NCBI GenBank assembly: GCA_030039165.1
Contig: JASHQM010000073.1
Location: 1-43,342, forward strand
From: Candidatus Sulfotelmatobacter sp.
GTDB lineage: Bacteria > Acidobacteriota > Terriglobia > Terriglobales > Acidobacteriaceae
Length of the DNA: 43,342 nt
Direction: 5' to 3'
Part shown: in pieces, positions 25,229 through 33,049 of the stretch
Layout of the letters: each line of letters opens with the position of its first letter
How positions within the stretch are numbered: position 1 is the first letter of the stretch
Position numbers and translations under genes: made by a program
Notes under the pieces: generated by a model
Databases searched by the model: none
The model's input: the letters and a program-made list of their open reading frames with translations, nothing else
What the model was told of the DNA's origin: nothing

Positions 25229-26709
25229 GCGGCGTCTTTTTCTACCGCCCACAATTCCAAATCCACTCCCATGCGTTGCCGCGGCACCAGCGTGAGCCGC
25301 ACTTGTCCTTCGCGATGGTTGATGCGGACTTTCTGCACCGCGCGGCTTCTGCCCAAATTTAAAGCCCGCGCCAGGCGCAGCAGCAGGATCGCTTTTTGCA
25401 CATTCACCCGCTCGGCAGGATCAATCGCTTTCATCGGTCCGTCTTCGATCGTCGGGCGCGATTTTCCGAGGTAACGGGCGATGGCCGCGATGATGCGCCG
25501 TTGCTGTGGAGTGTAGCCAAGAATCTCAGAGTTCGAGATGATGTAATACGTGTGCCGGTGATGGCCATTACGGTTGACATAATCTCCCACCTCATAGAGC
25601 ATAGCTGCCGCCGAAAGCCATTCGCGATATTCCGGCGGCAGCCCGTGCACCGGGCGCAGCGCGGAGAACAGCAACATGGCCGAGTCGCGTACGTCCAGCG
25701 CGTGGCGCATCTCCACGCGATAATGGCTCACCGCCCGGGTGATCGATTCCCAGCGTTCCGAGGCAATCTGTTTTCCCGAGCGCGTGCTGCGGTCATGCTC
25801 GGCTGCCATCTGAGCCAACAGGCCATCTCGCAAGCCAAGAGCGGAATAACGAAATCCCTTGAGATGGCAGCGCTCGAGAAGTTCGTGGTAAACGATCGCG
25901 CCCGCGACAATGATTTCCGCACGCCGCGGCCCGATGCCCTCGATCTGCCGCCGCTTATCAACGGGCAGCCGCGCCAGTTGTTTCGCAATGCGCGCCATCT
26001 CCGCACGAGAAACTGTCGTGACCTGCCTCCTGCCGTTTTTGCGCAGATGGCTGGCCGCGCCCGCCAGCGCGGCCGCGGTTCCAGATGTGGCAATCACGTT
26101 TTGCACCCTCGCCGCGACCACACGTGATGCGATGCGGTTCACCTCGCGAGCCACGAACCCCTGCATACGTTTGATTTCTCCCTTGCGCGGCGGATCGTGG
26201 CTTAGAAATTCGTCCGTCAGACGCACCGCGCCCAGCGGAACGCTGACCATGTCGCGGATGTGGCTGCGGCTGGAAATCGTCAGTTCGCAGCTTCCGCCGC
26301 CGAGATCGATCATTAACGTTGGAGCATTGTTGATGCGCAGATTCGAGACCAATCCCAGATGGATTAGCCGCGCTTCCTCGAGCCCGGAAATGATCTCCAG
26401 TTTCCAGCCTGTCGCCGATCGCACCCACTCGAGGAAAGCCTGCGCGTTGCGGGCGTCGCGCAAGGCGCTCGTGGCCACCACTCGCACCGGATCGGTGACC
26501 ACCTGTTGCGTGGCGCGGTGAAAACGCCGTAACACTTTCACCGTCTCAGCCATTGATTCGGGAGTGAGGAATCCCGACCGGAATACGCCTTCGCCCAGTC
26601 GTGTTACTTCCCGGTCTTCATGAATGGCACGCAACCGGCCGCGGATAAGGCGAGCGATTTTCAAGCGCACGGAGTTAGAGCCAATGTCGACCGCAGCGAA
26701 CGTGGGCAT
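25180..26709 (-). CDS. ppx: Ppx/GppA family exopolyphosphatase
   Basis: The family removes terminal phosphates from polyphosphate or hydrolyses pppGpp. The 509-residue product begins FAAVDIGSNSVRLKIARL, the ASKHA phosphate-1 loop. MIDLGGGSCELTI near residue 145 is the phosphate-2 loop, the catalytic Glu is expected in the EEARL segment near 120, and ATSGTAAAL is a later nucleotide-fold element. A C-terminal HD-like helical domain (about 320-500) has the LLYEVGDYVNRNGHHRHTYY stretch, matching the long form of exopolyphosphatase. It converges with sixA and overlaps it by 49 bp. Facing ppk1 and sixA, it completes a make-and-break polyphosphate module. Exopolyphosphatase versus pppGpp hydrolase cannot be separated here. 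Confidence 0.92.
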   Translation of the reverse strand: MPTFAAVDIGSNSVRLKIARLIRGRLRAIHEDREVTRLGEGVFRSGFLTPESMAETVKVLRRFHRATQQVVTDPVRVVATSALRDARNAQAFLEWVRSATGWKLEIISGLEEARLIHLGLVSNLRINNAPTLMIDLGGGSCELTISSRSHIRDMVSVPLGAVRLTDEFLSHDPPRKGEIKRMQGFVAREVNRIASRVVAARVQNVIATSGTAAALAGAASHLRKNGRRQVTTVSRAEMARIAKQLARLPVDKRRQIEGIGPRRAEIIVAGAIVYHELLERCHLKGFRYSALGLRDGLLAQMAAEHDRSTRSGKQIASERWESITRAVSHYRVEMRHALDVRDSAMLLFSALRPVHGLPPEYREWLSAAAMLYEVGDYVNRNGHHRHTYYIISNSEILGYTPQQRRIIAAIARYLGKSRPTIEDGPMKAIDPAERVNVQKAILLLRLARALNLGRSRAVQKVRINHREGQVRLTLVPRQRMGVDLELWAVEKDAAYFREAFGRALSTAAV

Positions 26710-26846
26710 GTGGCCAGCGCCAATAGTTTACATGCCACCTGCTCCAGCGGTCATCCAAAACCGAGGCCCAATGTTATTGGCTCGGCGTACTGCTGCGTTC
26801 GCTTCGTGCTACAGTTTTCTCGCGGGCGGTGTGTCCGCCAGTCTCC

Positions 26847-28196
26847 ATGGAACCGCGACTGATTTGGGTCAATCTGCTGGTAAAGTTGGGCGTGGCGGCA
26901 GCCGTGTCGAGCAGCCTGGTGCGCTCGCTGGAATTCAAATCCCTCTTGTTTCGCGAAGAGCGCTCCCTGCGGCAAAAAATCTATCTGGTGCTCTGGTTTG
27001 CTCTGCCTATCACAGTGGGCGTATGGATCCGCTTTTCTGCGCAGAGTTTCCTTGCCGGCGATTTGAGCTTCGAAACCGCGCTTCTATTGGGCGTGATCGG
27101 AGGGCGCTGGACGGGCGTTTTGGGGGGCATGGTGATGGCCGTGCCGGGCGTGCTGCACGGCGAGTGGGCCCTGCTGCCTTTTCTCGCACTTTGCGGATTA
27201 GTCGCGGGGCAACTGCGGACAATGGCGCTCGATAAAGAGGACATCTGGTCCTTTTCCCCGTTCATTGATCTCAGCATCTACCGGCTGATCCGGCGCAATC
27301 TGCCGACGCCGCGCCTGTTCGACTGGCAGATCATGTTCTTCACCACCATCATTGGCATGCGCTTCGTTCAGAGTCAGATGGCACGCTATTTTCCCCATTC
27401 AATTTTCAGCCTGGACAGCAGCAATCTCTGGATCGAAGCGGCAATTTATGCGGCTTCGGCCATGGCCATCGGAATCGAGTTGAAAGTTTTCAACAGCGTA
27501 CGAATTCAGATCAAACTGGAAGAGCAGGAGCGGCTGCTCCTGCATGCCCGCATGGAAGCTCTGCAAAATCAGATCAACCCCCATTTTCTATTCAACACTC
27601 TGAACTCTATTTCTTCCCTGGTGCGCTTCGATCCCGACCGTGCGCGCGATGTCATTTCCAAGCTGGCCACAATTTTGCGCCGTTTGCTCAGCACCGGAGA
27701 TTCTTTTGTGCCCTTGCGTGAGGAAGTGGAATTTATCGACAACTATCTCGATATCGAAGTGGTGCGCTTCGGGCCTGAGAAACTGCGGGTAGTGAAAGAT
27801 CTTGATCCGGCATCCCTCGACGTCATGGTGCCCAGCATGATTCTCCAGCCGCTGGTCGAAAACTCGATCAAGCATGGTCTGGCATCGATGGTGGAGGGCG
27901 GCAGCATCCATCTGCGCAGCCGGATGGCAGATTCCTCGCTGGTGATTGAAGTCGAAGACGACGGCGTGGGTATCGAGGCGGCACAACTAGCGAAATCGAC
28001 GCGCGTGCGCGGCGCCGGCATCGGGATGTCTAACATCTACGAGCGCCTTGAGGTTTTGTATGGCGATGCGGCGCGCATGACCGTCGACAGCCACGAAGGC
28101 AAAGGAACGCTGGTTCGCATCCGCCTGCCGCGTTTGCAATCGACCGGCGCGGTTCCAGAAGCTTTTTACGAAGAACGCTCCAGCACGCGCCGGTAG
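26847..28196 (+). CDS. LytS/YehU-type membrane sensor histidine kinase, orphan
   Basis: The 449-residue product has an N-terminal membrane region of about five to six segments (residues about 5-195) resembling the 5TMR_LYT sensor. A short coiled linker follows, then the His_kinase domain with phospho-acceptor motif NPHFLFNTLNSISSL (His near residue 246) and an ATPase domain with N box (LVENSIKHGL) and G box (VEDDGVGIE; GAGIGMSNIYERL). Kinases of this type usually pair with a LytTR response regulator; none is seen within the window, so its partner is unlinked. ATG 26847 is chosen over GTG 26829. It diverges from ppx (137 bp between starts), and its last 31 bases overlap bshA tail to tail. Confidence 0.92.
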   Translation: MEPRLIWVNLLVKLGVAAAVSSSLVRSLEFKSLLFREERSLRQKIYLVLWFALPITVGVWIRFSAQSFLAGDLSFETALLLGVIGGRWTGVLGGMVMAVPGVLHGEWALLPFLALCGLVAGQLRTMALDKEDIWSFSPFIDLSIYRLIRRNLPTPRLFDWQIMFFTTIIGMRFVQSQMARYFPHSIFSLDSSNLWIEAAIYAASAMAIGIELKVFNSVRIQIKLEEQERLLLHARMEALQNQINPHFLFNTLNSISSLVRFDPDRARDVISKLATILRRLLSTGDSFVPLREEVEFIDNYLDIEVVRFGPEKLRVVKDLDPASLDVMVPSMILQPLVENSIKHGLASMVEGGSIHLRSRMADSSLVIEVEDDGVGIEAAQLAKSTRVRGAGIGMSNIYERLEVLYGDAARMTVDSHEGKGTLVRIRLPRLQSTGAVPEAFYEERSSTRR

Positions 28197-29308
28197 TAAT
28201 TCTCGTACTGGGGAACGATCTTGCTGGAGCAAAATCGCGCCTGCGCCACCGCTCGTGCGGCTTTGCCCATAGCGCGAAGCCGGCTCTCGTCGCCCAGCAG
28301 ATCAATGGCATAGCCCGCCATCGTGTTGACGTCTCCAACGTCGGCCAGAAAGCCGCTCACGCCATGTTCGATGACCTCCGGTACACCCCCGGTTCGGGTC
28401 GCGATCGGCACCACTTCGCACGCCATTCCTTCGAGCGCGGCCAATCCAAACGATTCCAGTTCGCTTGGCATCAGTAAAATGTCCGCGATACCAAGTTTGT
28501 CTTGCACCTGATCTTGTTTGCCCAGGAAAAGAACGTCTTCATGAATTCCTTTTTGAACTGCCAGCCATTCCGCAACCGAGCGGTCGGGACCATCGCCGAT
28601 CAGCATCAACTTTGACGGAATCTTCTTCCTCACCCGGTCGAAGATTTCCACCACATCTGAAACTCGCTTGACCGGACGGAAGTTCGAAAGATGCACCAGC
28701 AACCCTTCTCCGTTCGGGGCGTACTCGGTGCGCAGTTCGTCCCAATTCTTGCATCGGCAATAAACATCGCAGTTGACGGAATTGTAGATGACTTCAATTT
28801 CCTTCTTTACGTCGAACACCCGCATTGTGCGGTCGCGCAGGTAGTTCGATATCGCGGTGACACCGTCGCTCTGGTTGATGGAATAACGAGTGATCGGTAA
28901 ATAAGAACGGTCCAGGCCAACCAGCGTTATGTCGGTGCCATGCAAAGTTGTAACGAACGGCAGGCGGCGGCCGCGAGGTCCTTCCGCCATCATCTGCCGG
29001 GCAAGCAGAGCGCTAACCGAGTGCGGAATGGCGTAGTGCACGTGCAAAAGATCCAGATCGTACAATTGCGCGACCTCCGCCATGCGCGTGGCTAGCGCCA
29101 GATCATAAGGCGGGTAATCGAACAATGGATAACGTGAGACTTCCACTTCGTGGTAATGGATGTTTGGTTCTTGTCCGCGCAGCCGGATCGGCTGGGCGTA
29201 GGAAATGAAGTGAATCTCGTGGCCGCGCTGCGCTAACTCCAGGCCAAGCTCGGTGGCGACAACCCCGCTGCCTCCATAAGTTGGGTAACCGGTGATCGCG
29301 ATTTTCAT
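28166..29308 (-). CDS. bshA: N-acetyl-alpha-D-glucosaminyl L-malate synthase BshA
   Basis: BshA is a GT4 (GT-B fold) glycosyltransferase that joins UDP-GlcNAc to L-malate, the first step of bacillithiol synthesis. The 380-residue product starts KIAITGYPTYGGSGVVATEL, the BshA-specific opening with its glycine-rich donor loop. Further markers are HVHYAIPHSVSALLARQM, TTLHGTDITLVG and, near the C-terminus, MPSELESFGLAALEGMAC with the GT4 E-x7-E motif. Length is normal for the family. bshB and bshC are not in the window. The 3' end overlaps the LytS-type kinase gene by 31 bp. Confidence 0.93.
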   Translation of the reverse strand: MKIAITGYPTYGGSGVVATELGLELAQRGHEIHFISYAQPIRLRGQEPNIHYHEVEVSRYPLFDYPPYDLALATRMAEVAQLYDLDLLHVHYAIPHSVSALLARQMMAEGPRGRRLPFVTTLHGTDITLVGLDRSYLPITRYSINQSDGVTAISNYLRDRTMRVFDVKKEIEVIYNSVNCDVYCRCKNWDELRTEYAPNGEGLLVHLSNFRPVKRVSDVVEIFDRVRKKIPSKLMLIGDGPDRSVAEWLAVQKGIHEDVLFLGKQDQVQDKLGIADILLMPSELESFGLAALEGMACEVVPIATRTGGVPEVIEHGVSGFLADVGDVNTMAGYAIDLLGDESRLRAMGKAARAVAQARFCSSKIVPQYENYYRRVLERSS

Positions 29309-29464
29309 TCCACCAGCCTTAGGTCATCTTATAGTTTCGTAGTTCGATGGCCGAAAAAGAAAGAGGATGCATTCTATATCGCTGTCCGTCGGCAGGAAAG
29401 AAAGATGGAAGCGGATTGGCGAGAATCAGATGACTGGCGCTCAATCAAAACGTACGCCAGTGCT

Positions 29465-30145
29465 TCATTGCGCGGGCTTCGGCCCCGCTTTAGTGATTCC
29501 AGGGTCCTGCTTGTCCAGATAGGCCTGGAATCTTTTTTTGGTCTCCTCGGGCACGCCAGTGAATTCAATTCCCATGCCGACTCCGGGGTCGCGGGTGCGA
29601 ACCGTGGCGGTGGCCGTGACGTGCTCCTGGTCCATCCAGAAATCGACGCGCAGCACGGTCGAGACTTGCAGGGGCATCGCGGTCTCAACATAACAGCCGT
29701 TGCCGCTGATGTCTGTAGCGTTTACACGCATCGGCGTGTTGACCCTCTCGTCGCGAAATTCGAGAGGAAACGAAATCTTATGCCGCTGAAACCTGCGCCG
29801 GTTATCGGAGGTTGGCACTGGCAAGTTGGAACGCATTTCCAAGGGAAGTTGAGAAAGCCAGGGGCACTCCTGATCAGCTACCAACTGCACGCCCACCTGA
29901 ATCTTCTTTACTCCCCCGGCCTCGGTAATCCAAACAACTTTGCAGCGGGCCTTTCTATTTTCAAACTGAACTCCGATCACATCGCCTACTTTCAGTTCAT
30001 GCTCAAGGCCGCTGATTAACGCGCCCGTCACGCTGGCATTCTGTGCGACCGCGGTTTGGCTGAATGGCCGATCGTTGGCGCCCATTCCCCACACACGTAC
30101 GCACAGGTCCAAGGTGGCACGCGGAGCTGCGCCGGAGGCTGCCAT
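29465..30145 (-). CDS. PilZ domain protein (cyclic-di-GMP effector candidate)
   Basis: The 226-residue product holds a C-terminal PilZ domain (about residues 115-215) with both c-di-GMP contacts: RRRFQRH (RxxxR) and DISGNGCYVE (D/NxSxxG), then GMGIEFTG on the closing strand. The N-terminal half (about 10-100) also looks like a PilZ barrel (AVAQNASVTGALISGL, then KIQVGVQLV) but without a clear RxxxR, so it is probably a degenerate, non-binding copy. No signal peptide or output domain is attached, so it likely acts by protein contact, for example on motility or surface-polymer machinery. The start is supported by GGAG about 9 bp upstream. The neighbours on either side are on the same strand but separated by more than 100 bp. 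Confidence 0.88.
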   Translation of the reverse strand: MAASGAAPRATLDLCVRVWGMGANDRPFSQTAVAQNASVTGALISGLEHELKVGDVIGVQFENRKARCKVVWITEAGGVKKIQVGVQLVADQECPWLSQLPLEMRSNLPVPTSDNRRRFQRHKISFPLEFRDERVNTPMRVNATDISGNGCYVETAMPLQVSTVLRVDFWMDQEHVTATATVRTRDPGVGMGIEFTGVPEETKKRFQAYLDKQDPGITKAGPKPAQ

Positions 30146-30248
30146 GATCCGATCTCCAGAGGGAATCTGTTAATCCGGTATTAATGATACGTCGTCAAGG
30201 GCATCTTTCTTAGGTTACGGAAGTTACCATTCTCAGGATGACGTAGTT

Positions 30249-31139
30249 CTACGAATTCGCGGGGCTCGGACTCGCGATCAAATCGCGGTACGAGATGAGC
30301 TCGATTCCTTTGCTGCTCAACAATGCGCGCGCCTCGGGATTTTTTAGCATTCGTAGCTCAGTTTCGCGCGATTCGCGCAGCCTCGTATTGGCAGATTGCA
30401 GCTCGGCATCGTTGTAGCCCGGATGGCAGACAAATTCCCACGTACCCTCAGGAATGATTTCGGCGATGGTTCGAAACAGTGATTCATCCAAGGCGCCCGT
30501 GACCTCGATCCCAAAAGTCCCGTCGGGCGTTATGAAACCCTCCCGCTTTGCCGCAGCTTGAAACGTTGAAGCCAGCGAGCGCAGAATCCGAACCTCAGCG
30601 TAACGTATCCACAGATTTGGTCGAGCCAATAGTTCATTGGATTGGATCGGCCTGCGCGGGCCAAACGGGTTGCGCACGGCTTTGATGCCGCATTTGCGTG
30701 CGGCTCGCAGAAGCGGTCTCAACACTGCGGGAAACAGATGCGTGTGCTTGTGGCTGTCGACGTGAGAAACTTCGATTCCGGCCGTTTGCAGCTTGCCAAT
30801 CTGTGCCGTGGCTTCGATCTCCAGTTGTTCGGGATTGAGGCGTCCCGACAGGGCACGGGCAGCAAAGGATTTCAGGCCATCACGAAAACGGCCATTACCG
30901 GCCGTAAGGGACGGAAGTTTCTTTGCCTCAACTGTTGGCTGGCCATCAATCAGCACGATATGGCAGCCCACGCTCAGGCTGGGCATCGTCTTCGCCAGTC
31001 GCACTGCATCGTCGAACGCCCTACCATTTGCCATCACAGTGGAAGAAGTTACGATCCCGCATGTGTGCCCTTCGACGATGCCGCGGTTTATTCCCGCGGT
31101 GAATCCGAAGTCGTCGGCATTGACGATCAGGCGGCGCAC
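30249..31139 (-). CDS. ChbG/HpnK (YdjC-fold) carbohydrate deacetylase
   Basis: The product (296 residues from GTG 31139) starts RRLIVNADDFGF, the metal-binding DD of YdjC-fold deacetylases, and continues with HVDSHKHTHLFP (two metal His residues) and EFVCHPGY near the end. The family includes chitooligosaccharide deacetylase ChbG and HpnK of hopanoid biosynthesis; HpnK acts on an N-acetylglucosaminyl hopanoid. Either assignment is possible here, and no hpn cluster is visible. An alternative TTG start at 31187 would add 16 residues and overlap the start of the divergent DUF2784 gene (ATG 31180); family alignment favours 31139. No strong ribosome site marks either. Confidence 0.87.
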   Translation of the reverse strand: MRRLIVNADDFGFTAGINRGIVEGHTCGIVTSSTVMANGRAFDDAVRLAKTMPSLSVGCHIVLIDGQPTVEAKKLPSLTAGNGRFRDGLKSFAARALSGRLNPEQLEIEATAQIGKLQTAGIEVSHVDSHKHTHLFPAVLRPLLRAARKCGIKAVRNPFGPRRPIQSNELLARPNLWIRYAEVRILRSLASTFQAAAKREGFITPDGTFGIEVTGALDESLFRTIAEIIPEGTWEFVCHPGYNDAELQSANTRLRESRETELRMLKNPEARALLSSKGIELISYRDLIASPSPANS

Positions 31140-31179
31140 CGACCAGTCTAGCAGCGATAAACTTTCGGGTTGGAATTCA

Positions 31180-31557
31180 ATGATCAATCTTTATTCAGGA
31201 CTTGCCACCGGAGTTTTGGCTATCCACGCCATCTTCATCCTGTGGGTGATTCTCGGCGCACTCGTGGCCCGCTCCCATCGCTGGCTGCGCTGGCTCCATA
31301 TTGTTTGTTTGGCGTGGGGAATTCTGGTCGAAGTTCTTCCTTGGCCATGCCCGCTGACTTTGCTGGAAAACTGGCTGGAGGCGAAGGCGGGAGTCACTCC
31401 ATACGCAGGCGGCTTTCTGCTGCACTATCTCGATGCGCTCGTTTATCCCAACGTCTCTCCTCGCGCACTGATGATCGCGGGACTAGCTGTCTGTTTTCTG
31501 AACCTGGCCATTTATGCTGGAGACTTGGGGCGGCGCCGCTCCCGAAAAGTAACCTGA
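31180..31557 (+). CDS. DUF2784 family membrane protein
   Basis: The 125-residue product has about three to four hydrophobic segments. It shows the DUF2784 pattern: an initial helix with HAIFILWVILGALV, a WLHIVCLAWGILVEVL segment, the conserved CPLTLLENWL, then GGFLLHYLDALVYP and a last helix. The role of the family is unknown. Its ATG lies 40 bp from the divergent deacetylase start at 31139. The C-terminus is basic, as expected for a cytoplasmic tail. Confidence 0.85.
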   Translation: MINLYSGLATGVLAIHAIFILWVILGALVARSHRWLRWLHIVCLAWGILVEVLPWPCPLTLLENWLEAKAGVTPYAGGFLLHYLDALVYPNVSPRALMIAGLAVCFLNLAIYAGDLGRRRSRKVT

Positions 31558-31596
31558 TCAACTCCGGCCGCGATTGTACAATTTGGCTGTCACCAA

Positions 31597-32181
31597 ATGG
31601 CGGACGAGCTAAAGCGCACTGTTGTCTGGAAAAGCCTGGCAATTGACGGCGCAGATTATTGCTCGCTTTGGCGCACCACCGAAGGCTGGATGCTGAAAGG
31701 CACGGTCGTCGGAGCGGTCAAGGACGGGCGCTCCAATTCGCAACCGCTGCTGGTCAGCTATGAAATTCATTGCGACGAAAACTGGCTCACGCACCGGGTT
31801 CAACTCCAGCGCACCATAGGCAGCGATGTAAAAAGTCTTACGCTGACGGTGGAAAGCCGCGGTACGTGGCGCAATTCGGACGGCGAGGAATTGGCCACGC
31901 TTCGCGGCTGCGATGACATCGATTTGTCCATAACGCCAGCTACCAACACCATTGCCATTCGCCGCCTGAATTTGCAGGTCGCGAGCAGCGAGTCAATCAT
32001 TGCCGCGTGGGTAAAGTTCCCTGAGCTTACCGTTCAACCGCTATCGCAGCGCTATACTCGCGTTTCTAACAACACGTACCGCTACGCCAGCAACACCGGC
32101 TTCTCCGCCGAGATTGTGGTTGATGATCTGGGGTTGGTGACAAGCTATCCTGGCGCCTGGACGCGCCTTGCCACAGCTTAG
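31597..32181 (+). CDS. Putative glycolipid-binding domain protein (DUF1089 type)
   Basis: The 194-residue product looks like the family annotated as putative glycolipid-binding. It has RTVVWKSLAIDGADYCSLW at the start, repeated beta strands such as VSYEIHCDENWLTHRVQLQR, the GCDDIDLSITPATNTIAIRR stretch, and a final YASNTGFSAEIVVDDLGLV with YPGAWTRL. The fold is all-beta and the protein lacks a signal peptide. The binding function was inferred for the family and is not established. A TACAAT hexamer at 31577-31582 lies only 14 bp upstream of the ATG, so the leader is very short. Confidence 0.85.
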   Translation: MADELKRTVVWKSLAIDGADYCSLWRTTEGWMLKGTVVGAVKDGRSNSQPLLVSYEIHCDENWLTHRVQLQRTIGSDVKSLTLTVESRGTWRNSDGEELATLRGCDDIDLSITPATNTIAIRRLNLQVASSESIIAAWVKFPELTVQPLSQRYTRVSNNTYRYASNTGFSAEIVVDDLGLVTSYPGAWTRLATA

Positions 32182-32211
32182 AAGTCTATACGCTATGATG
32201 GTTATGACCGT

Positions 32212-32288
32212 GGGCGGTTAGCTCAGCTGGTTAGAGCGCGTGCCTTACAAGCACGAGGTCGCAGGTTCGAGTCCTGCACTGCCCACCA
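32212..32288 (+). tRNA. tRNA-Val (anticodon TAC)
   Basis: A 77-nt cloverleaf. Acceptor arm GGGCGGT pairs with ACTGCCC (one G-T wobble), the D arm contains GCTCAGCTGGTTAGAGC, the anticodon loop CTTACAA is in a 5-bp stem (GTGCC/AGCAC type), and the T arm is GCAGGTTCGAGTCCTGC. The discriminator base is A and the CCA end is encoded. A TATGAT -10-like hexamer lies at 32194-32199, about 12 bp before the first base. Confidence 0.96.
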
Positions 32289-32344
32289 ACCTCCGAAATG
32301 CCCATTGAAAAAGCCCGAAGTCATTGGACCCGCGAAGGCTTCGC

Positions 32345-32737
32345 CTAATCATTGTCCAGATATTCTTCAGGCACATCATCCTCGGGCACTTCGTGGGTAT
32401 GCACCTCGCGTGTGCCGGAGTCGTCAGCCTCTTCCACTCCCTGCACGGCATCCGCTTCGAACGCGTTGCCTTCTTCCAGCAATTCATCGACGCTTTCAGA
32501 ATCTGCACGCTCGCGCCGCGAGAGCCCTTGTAGATCGCCAGCCTCCATTTCGGCGGACGGTGGCATCCGTGTTGAGCGGCTGTGCCTTAAAGTAGTTCGC
32601 GTGATTCGCCGCCTCGACGCCACTTTCGATTTTGCCGCCGTCTTCTTGGGAGACTTTCGCCTCGCGGGCTTCTTCGCCCGCCATGCCTTCTTCGCGCCCT
32701 TCCCGGACCGTTTCTTAGCTTTTTTCTTGGTGGCCAT
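32345..32737 (-). CDS. Histone-H1-like basic N-terminus joined to an acidic tail, function unknown
   Basis: The 130-residue product has two opposite halves. Residues 1-60 are rich in K, R and A with AKK and PKK repeats like eukaryotic H1 tails and bacterial H1-like proteins. Residues 66-130 are acidic and include GLSRRERADSESVDELLEEG and HEVPEDDVPEEYLDND. The basic half could bind DNA or RNA; the ordered acidic half looks like a separate conserved small domain. No Cys, signal peptide or membrane segment is present. It lies 56 bp past the tRNA on the other strand. I do not recognise a named family. Confidence 0.7.
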   Translation of the reverse strand: MATKKKAKKRSGKGAKKAWRAKKPARRKSPKKTAAKSKVASRRRITRTTLRHSRSTRMPPSAEMEAGDLQGLSRRERADSESVDELLEEGNAFEADAVQGVEEADDSGTREVHTHEVPEDDVPEEYLDND

Positions 32738-33049
32738 GAACGCAGTCTATCACCGACGCGGTCGCACGCCGGAGACTTAGGCAGGAGGGCGCGTCAAACC
32801 CTCTACCTCACCACCGACGGCGCTGCGCGGAACCTGGTAATCTCAGAGAAGGGAGGCGCTTGTCGCTGATGCGGTGCCACGAATTTTGGTTGCCTCGTGA
32901 CAACGGTTCGGCGCGAACACGACGGCATGGAATCGTACCGAACAATTGACAGTCTACCTAAAAACTTCCTAACATCTTCTTAACCCCATGCTTTCAAGTG
33001 TGGCTCGGCGCAACAGTTGAGTACTCTCGCTGTTCACCACAAATTAATT
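32738..33049 (+). other. Divergent intergenic region, 312 bp, with the ABC-operon promoter
   Basis: This gap lies between the start of the H1-like gene and the ABC ATPase gene. Apart from the promoter at 32946-32975 I see no gene, RNA or repeat in it. Confidence 0.5.
32946..32975 (+). promoter_or_regulatory. Candidate sigma-70 promoter of the Gld-type ABC operon
   Basis: TTGACA (32946-32951) is followed after 18 bp by TAACAT (32970-32975), four of six matches to the -10 box. Transcription would start near 32982, about 68 bp before ATG 33050. Confidence 0.55.

Noticed and set aside
25396..26127. A 243-codon plus-strand frame
   Set aside because: Antisense to ppx; composition rich in R and H as in shadow frames.
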